Below, piece after piece: positions 46,211 through 56,715 of a stretch of DNA of 64,000 bases (positions are counted from its first letter, which is position 1; each line of letters starts with the position of its first letter). The stretch comes from Erodium maritimum (taxonomy: Eukaryota > Streptophyta > Magnoliopsida > Geraniales > Geraniaceae): contig OY997593.1 in the NCBI GenBank assembly GCA_963921825.1, positions 67,874,039 to 67,938,038 on the forward strand, in the 5' to 3' direction. Both the position numbers and the translations under genes were made by a program. The notes under the pieces are model-generated. The model saw only the letters and a list, made by a program, of their open reading frames with translations, searched no databases and was not told where the DNA came from.

Positions 46211-48002
46211 GGGGTATCGTGTCGGAACTTAGTGGAACCTTTAAAACCCTTACCAGTCCTACCGGCCCTAGTTGGGTGAGGCGAGGGTGTCCCCCCCCCC
46301 CCCCCCCCCCCACCCCTTCTCATTGTCCTGGATGTGCGCTCCATCGGAGTTCGCTGATCTCGCAGGCTTTGCTCCCAAAAAATCGTCGACTAGTCACTTC
46401 CTCCAATCCAGAAGAGATCATGTAGCCGGTCCTAGATAACCCAAGGGCCGATCCCCAACCCTTCCGCTTGAAAAGGTTTGGGACGGTTCTCAAAACGAGG
46501 ACGAAAGATGCACATGGCCCTTTCTTTTTCTGTGACTTCCTTCTTCTATCATCCTAGGGGTAAGGAGTGGTGTAGGAGATGTCCTCTCCAGTGAGAAATG
46601 AAATGGAGAGTTTCTCTCTTTCTTCTAATGGGAAATATCCTACCCTGAGATGACGTGTCAACGGCCCCTGCACTACTTTCCAATTTCCTTTGTGATCCAC
46701 GGGCCTACGATAGGGAGGGTTTCAAGTATTCACTCTAATCCCGGGGGACGAAGTGACTTCTTTATGTACTAAAGTGCAAGACGGTTCCCCTTAGTGCCCT
46801 CGACTCGAACCCCGAAGGTCGTGATCGGTCCGAGCTTTCACTCGGGAGACCTTTGGTTCAATCATGGCCCTCATTAAGACCTCTCTCACTCATGCACCCA
46901 CAGGGAAAACAATAACCATGTAGCTTTCACAATTGCAGTCCAAAACAATGATCCGAGATATATTCATATGATAGTTGCAAGAAAGACCTTACTTCTGATT
47001 CCAACGAGTAGAACCATAACTAACGTTGTAGAGGAATTCGAGCATCGAGACAAACTCGGATCCGCATGAAAACTCCCCAACTCATCCCGTCAACGTCGTC
47101 ATCTAAAGCCAAACAGGTTCTTAAAGTGCCTCCGTTCCTAGAGCCAACGCCCCTATATAGGCTCCCACCAAGAGGTTGGTGACGCGGACCCATACCGGTA
47201 AAAGTGGGTAAATAGAATGTTCGGGGAGGGGGGGCATGTGCGACCTTAGATCAACAAACAATACCAATGATCGACGAAAATCTCAAGGCTTCCTTACCAA
47301 GACCATGGCTCTCGCGAGCATCCAACTACTCAACTCCTTCGTACCTGAATATCGTACCCTCAATTGTTTTAGACTCGTTCTCCCGAACATTAGTGCCCCT
47401 CAAGAATGGCACCCCATGACGACCACCATGGGTCCCCGCTGACAAACCATGCATGGTTCCCATCGAGGTCCTACAAACATGAGTAGCCTACCTCCTACAC
47501 CAGGTATTCAACAAAACCCCCGACAACGTCTCAAATCCCCTCGTCCCCCACTAAACCCGCTGACTTCCCTCAATGGAGGAGTCTCTTTGTCGTGTTCCCA
47601 GCGACCCATCCTTGGGATCCCTCCAGAATCTCCTATCAATCCATGCAAGGCCTCCTCCCTGACCCATAAATCCCCAAGTCCCGAGGTTTGGCGGGAGAAC
47701 CTACACCGACGTCGTCGTTCGACCCACCCGAGCGGCCCTAGGTCGAGGACCAATCGTCGTCGTACAACACTGGATCGGATTGTGGCACCACCCTATGTGT
47801 CTAAGACAGAGAGGAAAACGGAGATGCATTCTCCGAGAATACCATCGTCGACCCATCCTGAGGAGACGCTTGACCATGAGCCGTCGTTGCTGGTAAAAGA
47901 GGGTCGATCATGTTTATCATTGTTGTCGAGAAAAAAGAAGAAGGAGAAGTTATTTTCAGATCTACTACAGTGCCTAAAGAGCCGCTAGAACCTCTTATCT
48001 AG
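46211..48002. repeat. Degenerate GC-rich repeat block, unassigned
   Basis: About 1.8 kb of higher GC with scattered short frames. The longest (47449-47988, 179 codons) is Pro/Arg/Ser-rich and has no known domain, as expected by chance in GC-rich DNA. A C21 tract sits at 46291-46311. The character matches the blocks at 11020-12120 and 57000-58250. Probably an old retroelement remnant. Confidence 0.3.
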
Positions 48003-48005
48003 TAA

Positions 48006-48218
48006 GAGCATCTTCAATGGATAGGCATAAGAGAGACATTGCAAGAATCAACTTTGGTCTTCTACCATTACCTCTTGTAATGGTACGCTCAAGAGACATT
48101 GTAGCAAGGGTAGTAGCAAGGATAAATGTAGTATTCTCACTCTAAAATCTTATTATTTTATTAAATTTTTTCTCCTTACTTCTTACAATACCTCTTGCGT
48201 CGACCATTGCATATGCTC
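48006..48218. mobile_element. PIF/Harbinger (Tourist-like) MITE, 213 bp
   Basis: Ends GAGCATCTTCAATGG at 48006 and CCATTGCATATGCTC at 48218 form an inverted repeat. The flanks are the 3-bp TAA at 48003-48005 and 48219-48221, the duplication usual for PIF/Harbinger. The inside is AT-rich and non-coding, with a second inverted pair (TACCTCTTGTAATG and ACAATACCTCTTG). Confidence 0.85.
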
Positions 48219-48477
48219 TAAACTATGATGGTGTCGATTTTGGACCCAAGCATATAACTCGATGTTTAACTTTAAAACGGAAAGACTTGGACATTAATCG
48301 ATACAAAACATATTTACATGTCTAATGAGATTCATGAACCCCACACCTGCTCCCAAGACCTCACCTCTACTCTACGTGATTCACTAACTACAATTAAGTC
48401 ATTCCAATTACAAGAAATTTTTGAACCTAAAACCTCACGAACCTAACCCTTCACTTCCTAGCCCTTTCCCTTAGCCT

Positions 48478-48702
48478 CTATGACAAAGATTCGCCTTTCT
48501 CCATTCTCTCCCTGTAGGGTTTGAAGTGCCTCGTTCGAGTCGAGTGACACTCACTCACGTGAGCCTTCAACCCCGCCTCCTTCTCGAACATGTTCGGACA
48601 CTGAGAGCATTTCACTTTGTACCTCCGGTGCTTGTTCATCACATGGTCTTTTAGTGATTTCAAATTACCCTTTTTTAGACAGTGAGCACAATTATAAGTC
48701 AC
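48478..48702 (-). CDS. Small C2H2 zinc-finger ORF, start uncertain
   Basis: A 74-codon frame with two zinc-finger patterns: CAHCLKKGNLKSLKDHVMNKH, and CSQCPNMFEKEAGLKAHVSECH with a Cys/His end. A basic tail RTRHFKPYRERMEKGE follows. The frame has no good ATG at its start (it opens right after a stop), so it could be the last exon of a gene, but no clear acceptor lies upstream. The ORF at 48758-48964 may be the preceding exon, since it ends in GAAGAG|GTTAGT, a usable donor. It could be a fragment of a C2H2 gene. Nucleic acid binding is the family role. Confidence 0.4.
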   Translation of the reverse strand: MTYNCAHCLKKGNLKSLKDHVMNKHRRYKVKCSQCPNMFEKEAGLKAHVSECHSTRTRHFKPYRERMEKGESLS

Positions 48703-48757
48703 ATGTCATAACAACCCAATCCAACGTCAAAAACCCAACTAAATCACCCAACACGGT

Positions 48758-48964
48758 TCAAATAAAATCACTAACCTCTTCTTCGTCGGTCTCCATGTCG
48801 TCAGGTTCCTTTACATCCTCATGATCCTTGGTGTTCACATTCTCCGAGCCCATAACCACGGGCTCGGAGGACGTGAATACGGATACGAGCAAGGACATGA
48901 TCAGGACGACGTACACAAAAAAGGTGACGATGAGGACGACGGTGGGCACGGCGAGCCTGGCCAT
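48758..48964 (-). CDS. Small membrane peptide or first exon, unknown
   Basis: A 68-codon frame starting MARLAVPTVVLIVTFFVYVV. A single hydrophobic segment (residues 6-30) is followed by a very acidic tail (DHEDVKEPDDMETDEEE). A donor-like GTTAGT follows the last acidic codons, so the real gene may splice on. I do not recognise it. The signal-anchor plus acidic tail would suit a small secretory-pathway protein. Confidence 0.35.
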   Translation of the reverse strand: MARLAVPTVVLIVTFFVYVVLIMSLLVSVFTSSEPVVMGSENVNTKDHEDVKEPDDMETDEEEVSDFI

Positions 48965-49084
48965 GGTGATGCTTAGAGTGAGGAATGATGTGTGTGAATT
49001 GTGATAGATCCTCTCCAACTGCACTACTTAACTACAAACAAAAATGGCGGTTACTTTGCGGGTTTTTATTTTTATAAGCAATTT

Positions 49085-50860
49085 TTTTAAGTAAACCTCT
49101 CTCAAGGAGGAAGAGGAGTACAAGAAGATAATCTAGCTGCAGACTCTCCAACAAAAAAAAGGACCACAACAACGGCTACCACCCTGGTAGCTATGAATGG
49201 GTACGCAGACCCTGAATGAAGTAAGGAAAGGGTATGTAGACCCTGAAACCCCACACCGGGGAAACCTCTGAAGTGAAGTGAATGGATACGCAGACCCTAA
49301 AGTGAAGTGAATGGGTACGCAGACCCTGAAGTGAATGAGTACGCAGACCCGGAAGTGAAGTGAGTGGGTACGCAGACCCTGAAGTGAAAGGGTACGCTGA
49401 CCCTGAAGTGAATGGGTACGCAGACCCTGAAATGAATGGGTACGCAGACCTTGAAGAGAATGGGTGCGCAGACCCTGAAGTGAGAAGGGGTACGCAGACC
49501 CGGGAATGAAAAAAGACGGCTAAAAAAGGAGACTCACACCCGAATATAGCCACCATGAAGCACACAAGGAAGAATAGGTCAAAACCCGGATTTTCCAAAC
49601 ATTAAGCACAAACGATACTGAAATAAACCAATATACTATCATAGTAAGAAGAATACATTGTCTCATTAGGACCATCAATTCGTCACATAGACTGGAAGAC
49701 GGTTACTAACAAGTCGGTGGCCAACACCACAAACGACGGAGACAGTTCTAAAGGGAATTACCCTCAAGAACACATTATACTAAAATCGATATTGAAGGAA
49801 CACTGCTTAATGGAACTAAGGCCAAACTACTCGTCGAGGGCCAACACCCAAAAACCGACGAAACCTACCCCACAAAGTGGGAGGAAGCAAAGTAAAACCA
49901 ACATATAACGATAATGGCACAATGAGGGGAACACTAAACTATAGCAGGAGAAGAGGAATACCAGTGAGCCTCAGCTAACCACCAGGTCCACGACGATCAA
50001 CACCCGAGGATGAGGAATCGCGTCTCACGACCAGACCTGAGAGGAAAACGCTAGGCAACAGAGCGAACCAACAACTGCACCCAGACCAGAGCCATAACGA
50101 TCCACTCCCAAGAAGATGCAGAAACGTGTCCCACGACCAACTCTAAGAAAGGCACCTCCGAAACTACGCTCATCCCAAAAGCCACAAAGAACCACCAAAA
50201 CCACGACGATCCCAAGTTGATGAAGATACAAGTCCCACAAGGTCAACTCTGAAAAGTCACCTCCAAATCGGCTCAATCCCCCACCACACCGCCTCAAGGG
50301 AGAAACAGCGGATTCAGGTTACCTGGAGGCCAACACCCCAACCGGTCTGACATCCTTTTAACTCCTAGGGAGCCGAACAAAACCGGCGAGCAGCTCCCTC
50401 GAGAAGGAAGTAGAATCCGGACACAAAGTCTGAACCAGAGAAAAGAGTGGCGAAATCCGGCACGACCAGAACAGAATCGGGGAGCCTTGAACGGAACTGG
50501 TCCAAGCAGACCCAGCCGAACTGGACCAAATGACCCAGGCCCAAAACAGCAACCCATGCCATGCCAGAAACCAGTCTCAGCCGAACTGAGCCAATTGGCC
50601 CAGGCCCAAAGCATCAGCCTAGGCCCAGCCATAAACCGAGCCCAACCATGAATCAGACCCACAGGCCCGACAATACCCAGGCCCAAAATACCTGCAACTG
50701 TCGGCTGCTGAAGAATCTGGCGAGCATCTCCCGACCAGACAAGTTCCCGACGAGCACCTCCCGCCCTGAAGAGTTGCAGGCGACACCCCCACCTCTACCG
50801 GAGAAAACGAAGCCGGAGGTGTTATCTCAATCCAAAACTAACTTCTATCTATAAATCATA
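49085..50860 (-). mobile_element. GC-rich non-LTR-like element remnant (minus strand)
   Basis: On the minus strand the block runs from a GC-rich part with repeated purine/pyrimidine words (about 50860) to a 3' end GGTTTACTTAAAAAAA at 49085-49098, an A-tail. No intact ORF with a known domain was found; several frames up to 130 codons are compositional. A tandem array lies at 49195-49505. I found no target duplication. It resembles the 1.1-1.5 kb family elsewhere in the window but is longer. Confidence 0.4.
49195..49505 (-). repeat. Tandem array of a 22-30 bp unit
   Basis: About ten units built on GGGTACGCAGACCCTGAAGTG, with variable spacers of GAATG or GAAGTGAAT. On the minus strand they read as a repeated SGSAYPF peptide in the 49598-49191 frame. 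The unit length varies (22 to 30 bp), so the reading frame is not strictly kept, which argues against a selected protein. Confidence 0.75.
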
Positions 50861-50974
50861 TTTTTCTTATATAGTTTACAAGTTTTATTAAATTTTATTT
50901 GATCCAAGTAAAAGGAGTTACATCTATAGATTCAATTTTAGAGCTCAATGAGGTGAAGCAAGGGACCCAATTAA

Positions 50975-51290
50975 CAATTGGGTAATTATTTTTTGTATCC
51001 CTTATGTATCGGTAACACGTTTTTAGTACCCTTTATATATTGGTAACATACTGGACAAGAGCTTGGTCAAGTTTACGCCATTTTGATGGTTTGCAACAAA
51101 TTCATAAGACATGTAATTGTTTTGTTACCAATACAGGAGGGGTATTAAATGATTTGTGACCGATTTATAAGGAGTACTAAAAGTGTGTTACCAAAACGTA
51201 AAGACTCTTATTGAACGTTATAAAAGTTTGGGGTACTAAAGGTGTGTTCCCAATTTAAAACGGGTACAAAAGGTAACTGACCCAAGGAGA
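50975..51290. mobile_element. Foldback MITE
   Basis: The left arm (TTGGGTAATTATTTTTTGTA... GGTAACACG... TAGTACC, from 50978) pairs with the right arm read in reverse (TTGGGTCAGTTACCTTTTGTA... GGGAACACACC... TAGTACC, from about 51285). The arms are 80-100 bp and imperfect, with a loop near 100 bp. Non-coding. Confidence 0.6.
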
Positions 51291-51765
51291 AAATGTTCTT
51301 GAAGTCGGCACTAATCCAACTCGATAAAGAAAATTTATGAATTGTATTTTCGATATTTGATAATACATATATATAATTACATGGAAAAAAGGACATAAAT
51401 GTCAAATATAGCTATTAAATAGATGATCTAATGTTTCATACACAATCTACATATGACATTGACAGTGATACCAAATATCAGCTTTTTCATGTTTTGCAGA
51501 ACTTCAAGAAAGAGATCTACAGATTATTACAGGTCTTTCTTCATGAGTTTGATCTTATATCATGTTGTAATAAACAAGATCAAATCCTAAAAACTCACAG
51601 AACATCATTATAAACCTTTGACTTCATAATCTCGATCAGTAGTACCTTTCATAAAAGAAAAACTATCTGCGAAAATACTCATTCCCTCCATTTGGTTGCT
51701 TCCCTTCAATCTTGATGACTGTGTCGCGAATATTATCAATATAGATTTGAATAACGCCCTCATCA

Positions 51766-52077
51766 TCACGCGAATCCCGTGAACTTGGTAAGATTCCACA
51801 TATCATATGCATTTTGCTTAACCCTCTCAGCCTCAAAGCTAAGGAGCGACTTGTCAGTAGGAGACAGAAGCCTTAACAAAACGAGATTGATGAAGAAAAT
51901 GACAGTTGACCAACTCTTCAGACGACCTTTGACCAACAGAACAAGAGCTCTTGTATTTAGAATGATACCGATCCATAGAAGCAACACAGGCTTGGGCTTG
52001 ATGGGCACCACCTGGATTGGGCCGAACATGATTGCACTTCTAGGCTCGGGTTCATGGCTGTGTAAAGCAAGAGAGAC
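51766..52077 (-). CDS. Unrecognised membrane-protein ORF downstream of the PPR gene
   Basis: An open frame from a splice-acceptor-like ATCTGCAG|GTCTCTC at 52077. The first ATG is MFGPIQVVPIKPKPVLLLW at 52029. Two hydrophobic segments follow (PVLLLWIGIILNTRALVLLV and VIFFINLVLLRLLSP), then a Glu/Lys-rich stretch to AYDMW. The frame stops at 51766, but an overlapping frame continues in a coding-like way (DDEGVIQIYIDNIRDTVIKI) to a stop near 51660, as if one base were missing around 51795-51800. A donor-like AGGGTTTCAG|GTATGC lies just past the PPR stop at about 52200, so this could be a 3'-UTR exon of that transcript, or a gene-fragment exon. I do not know the family. Confidence 0.4.
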   Translation of the reverse strand, partial: VSLALHSHEPEPRSAIMFGPIQVVPIKPKPVLLLWIGIILNTRALVLLVKGRLKSWSTVIFFINLVLLRLLSPTDKSLLSFEAERVKQNAYDMWNLTKFTGFA

Positions 52078-52222
52078 CTGCAGATTAATATACTTGCATC
52101 ATTAGGGAAGTCTCTTATTAATGCGTTTAATTAGATAAACAGTTAAATCATGCCCAATAAGCAAATTACTAGTTTGATTTAGCCAAAAACAGAAAGCATA
52201 CCTGAAACCCTTTGTTAGAAAT

Positions 52223-55200
52223 TCATTTCTCAGTTTTTGACATCATTTTATGCTGTTTGGCCAATGCCTCAACTATAAGTTGGCGACCAAACAAGTGCGA
52301 GTTCTTGAGGATCTCATTTTTCGTCGATGAATTAACAATATAGCCTTGACTTGGCATCCATTGTAGCAGCTGAAGAAGTAATTCCTTCTTTTCCGGTTCC
52401 GCAATGTAGCGCGATATAGTCATCTGGAATATTTCCTGATAAGATAAAAAAATTATCATAGCCAAACAATAAGGAAAAAGAATATTTAGATCCAATTTGT
52501 ATAATTGCTTACATCATCAATCACGCAGCCAGAAGAATGAATGACTTTCATGACATCATTTATTAAGTTGACATTACCGAACTTCATAAATGCTCTTGCA
52601 AACTTCTTTTTAGCAGGCCTAGATATGAACTCAGCATGGTCCTGAATGCAGAAAATAATCAATCCCGATACAACAAAGAATAGAGCAAAGCAGAAGACTA
52701 ACACAAACCGAAGCACACCTTGACCACCACATAAGCATCTCTGAGAAGCTTTCCTGATATTAAAATGTGGAGAATCTTCTCATGATGTGCCTTACACATC
52801 GTTCTCTTGCTGTATCTCAACATGTTGTATACAGAGAATGCTTCAGATTGGGCCCTGATCTTGCCTAGATGAGAAATTAAGGAGGAACAAAGTTGCTGCA
52901 AAGACAATGTAGAGGAATTTCAGGTTTCAATCCTGAACTATAAAGGGGGAATTCCTTAAATCTACCTTAATGAATCGCCCACAACTTAAAACTACCTTAA
53001 TATGAAGAGAGAGAAAATCACTTTAGACTACCCTTTGTTCGAAAGACCGTACACTTAGGAAAAATTCCGTTAAAATGCAAGAATATTATGTTTAAATGGA
53101 TGATTTTTTTCAAAAGGACAAAATTTCCTTTGAAATGAAAAATAAATAATTACTTCAATTATTATCGTTTTTATTACTTATGACAAAATTGTTGTTTTCC
53201 AAAAAATTCAGGGGTAAAATAGTCATTTTCTTTAGAAACTAAGAGAAATCCAACTGAGTGCATTTTGAAAACAAAAGGTAAGTTTTCGTTCGTGGACAAA
53301 TCATAAAGGTAGAACTTTGAAAGCAATACATATCATACCTCCTCTACTTGGTACCCTTTTCTATGCATATCCTCCATGGTCCGATATGCAAGCAAATACA
53401 ACTTCTCCTTGAAGTAGTATTTGATTAAGATTTTAAAGGTAGTGTAATTTGGGACGATGGCTGATTCATCCATTTTCCTGAGCATTTGCATGACACTCTC
53501 CATTTCACCGGCTCTGCAATAAGCATTCAGCATTGTATTTATCATAACCAAGTCATATTTTCCATACTTGGTCTCGAAATCCCTTGCCAATTGTGTTGCC
53601 TCTTCCAAGGGCCCGCCTCTGCAAAACGCTGAAATCATGATACTATGAGAATACCCACCTGCATGATAAAAAAACAACATTCAAACACTTTCAGGAAAAA
53701 TATTTGACCTTACAATGCGATGAAGGATTGGTGACTAATACAAAACATACCGGATTCAACCGATTTTTCTTTCATTTCTTCAAAAACCAATTTAGCTTTA
53801 TCAATATGCCCAGCCTTAGCAAGTCCATCCATCAATAAACAATATGGCATCTACATAATTGATTTCATGACAAGCTAGTGAAGCTTAAGTTAAGGAAATG
53901 ACATATGTGGACTGGTTGATGAAGAATAAATAAATAGATTAACAGACCTCATCTTTGGCATAGCCCAAGGCTTCTAGTTCGGTTAACAATTCTCTTGCTT
54001 TATCGAACATGTGCCCTCTCACATATACTTTTAGTAAAGTTGTCAAAATTACCTGCAAGCATCAAAGAACTTGAGAGAACAAACCAGAGCTTGTTTGTCC
54101 AACTGGTCAAGCACTTAACCTTCGGTCTTGAGACATGGGTTCAAGTCCCTACTCTTCTACATAAGGGGGCTTATTACTTGCTTGATAAATCAATTTTTAA
54201 GTTCTTTAAGGATAAAAAAAATTGGTGCTCCCTTCTACATAAGTAAGATTTTGAGCCCGGAATGCTTTGATTTGCCTGATTTAGTCGATCAGAAAAGCTG
54301 AGGACGCCAATTTTTCGACGTCGTGGATATCAACAATAAATATAACAAACTATTACGGCAATGTAATTGTGAAACAAACCTTATTTGGTTCTAACCCTGC
54401 GGATTTCATGTCTTGGACCAAGGTGTCAGCCTTTTTACAATCTCCTATTGTAGAGTACGCGTTGAGTAAAGAGCTATAGTGAAATTCGTTAGGCGAATGT
54501 CCTTCATCCTTCATCTGGTTAAAATAGCTTTCGGCTTCCTCACAATGGTTACTTGCAGCACAAACAGCCAAAAGTGACCCATAGATTACACCATCCATTT
54601 GCAGTCCATTATGTTTCATCTCTTCAACAAGCTCTAGCGCCTTGGAATAGCCGTCTTTGGTCTTCATGCAACCTGTGAGTAGCTAAGGATCACAAGAGAT
54701 TGTAATGACGAAAGCAACAGTTAGAACCAAAACTACATGATGAATTTAAATGACATACCGAACTATATGTAATAGCATCAGGTTTTAGACCATTCTGCTT
54801 CATCTGATGAAATAATTTGAAACTGCTATTGAGCTTGCCATTTTTCACCAAACACCTAAGCAATGAATTACATATGAAAGCATTGTTTCTCATTGAATCA
54901 TCTTGAATACTGTTGTAGATCTCAAGAGCTTTTACGGGGTTTAGGCTAAGCCCAATTAATTTCATGAAACTGGTATAAGATGCAGCGTTAATCTTCCCTT
55001 GTTGTTGCATCCATTCAAAGAGCTGCCACAATCCCAAACATCTAATGAGTATATGCAATATTCAACCAGCAAGTAAAATTAAGCAAAGTAGTTGATTAGA
55101 TTAAGCATTGAATTACCATGGCCAAAACAAAATACAACAAACACCAAAGAAAAAGAGAACAGATTCAAAACAGATGTTATGAAGACAATAATAAAGAATG

Positions 55201-56596
55201 GTTGACTGTATTCTCCCAGCATTTCCAGCTCTAAAATCTTAATAAAGTGTAGTTATATATCTTTTTGGAAAGAAGCGGTATAGTTCATCTTTTGACAAAG
55301 ATCAATTACAAGTACTTAAAGACATCTCTATATATCTTCATAGCATAGACGGAAGTTTCTAACAGCTTCAAAACTTCACAATACCACACTATGCTCAACT
55401 AACAATAAGGACCACTAAGTTTCATCACAATGACTACTAGTTTATGTCAATGTCATAACAAGCGATCAAAGAAAAGGATCATGGTTTCGAGTCGTAATAC
55501 CTTAGAAAGATCCTGCCATCTGCTTGATGTCCCAAAATGACGCAAAATGGCATTCATATCTTGCACTTGTAACACGTCTCCATGTCTGAAAATTAGCAAG
55601 CTCTTTCAAAGTGATGAGGAGTTAATAAATTTAGATGTTTCGATTCATATAGGGGGTACTTCAAACTGGAATCATACACAAGAACTTAATGACCCGGCAT
55701 TGAAAAGGGTCTAAGAAGCTACATAGGCTAAGTGGGAGACTTTCCTCTCCAACAAAAGAGAAGGCAAAGCATGTTATCTAGCTACCCTTTTGACAAGTTG
55801 AATATGCCGATGGTTACAACACACAACAAAAGACATGAACAATCGGAGCTGATCGAGATTATTAAGGACTGTTAATAGCAACTCTCTTTATCTTCCAACT
55901 TCTATCCCCGGTTATGCACTTAAACAACGATTGAATGAATGTGATCAATATTTGAGTGTAGCCAGTTACAGTGTATAAAACACACAGCCAATTAACCAGC
56001 CAAACAAGTGAAGATAAATATTCAAACTTCAACCAAAGCTACAAACCCAGTAGATATTAGTACAAAGTTTCAGACAAATAAAATTCACAAACCAATAAAT
56101 GAACAACAACAACAACAGTAACTTCTGTAGAGCTGAACTCAGAACAGGAAACAAAAACCAATAACTGCAAAAATTAGGAAACTTTAGAGCACCAACAATC
56201 AATCGCAACATACCCAACAAAACCCACAATACAATTGAACAAAAAAACTTCCCAGGAACTGATTAAGTACCGACATGAACAAAAAAGGAGCAACCTTTAC
56301 CTTTCGAGAGCCGAAATCAAGTCACGGGACCGTTGAATATCGCGAATGGCGGACTGTCTCTGCAAGTAGGAATTCGAATTGCGGCGCCACCGATATTTTT
56401 TCGGGGCATTGAGAGGTCCGGTGCGGTGTTCTGTGCTGGGAGCGGCGGTGGCTGCGGTGGCTGCGGCGGTGAATTGGGTAATTTGGGTGGCTCTGGTCGG
56501 AGGCGGAAGGGATGTAGAAGGAAATTTGGGGAAAGGGAAGGGTGTTGGGCGAGTGAGACTATGTGGGAAGCCATTGCCGAGCACGAACACCTCCAT
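52223..56596 (-). CDS. EMB3103: P-class PPR protein, chloroplast (At1g10910 / EMB3103 type)
   Basis: Ten exons: 56596-56301, 55585-55501, 55022-54759, 54682-54380, 54052-53948, 53850-53751, 53658-53339, 52895-52719, 52641-52513 and 52435-52223. All joins are in phase, giving 663 codons. The N-terminus is Pro/Thr/Ser/Ala-rich, like a chloroplast transit peptide. Then come YLQRQSAIRDIQRSRDLISA and a series of PPR motifs, such as ICNSLLRCLVKNGKLNSSFK, VIYGSLLAVCAASNHCEEAE and MINTMLNAYCRAGEMESVMQ. The C-terminus (ELLLQLLQWMPSQGYIV) matches what I recall of At1g10910. The Arabidopsis homologue has about 664 residues and is embryo-essential. PPR proteins bind single-stranded organelle RNA. I took the ATG at 56596; the frame upstream has only non-ATG codons. 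The intron between exons 7 and 8 holds a foldback repeat. Confidence 0.92.
52935..53320. mobile_element. Foldback MITE-like repeat in a PPR intron
   Basis: The left end (TAAATCTACCTTAATGAATCGCCCAC..., from about 52956) pairs with the right end in reverse (TTCTACCTTTATGATTTGTCCACG..., from about 53319). The repeat fills most of the 443-bp intron between exons 7 and 8 of the PPR gene. Arms are imperfect, and no coding sequence is present. Confidence 0.5.
55586..56300 (-). other. First intron of the PPR gene
   Basis: A 715-bp intron, AT-rich, with donor AAG|GTAAAGG and acceptor TTTTCAG. No inserted element was recognised. Confidence 0.6.
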
Positions 56597-56715
56597 AGCT
56601 AATAGCTTCTCCAATGGGGAAGATTGAAGACGCTGACGAGAATGGTGACAACCGATACTTACATATTTTCACAATTTTTCTTTTCCTTCAAATTATCTTC
56701 ACGGAATTTTTTCTT

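Noticed and set aside
47449-47988. A 179-codon Pro/Arg-rich frame
   Set aside because: Same reasons: GC-rich repeat block, no domain, no promoter or splice context.
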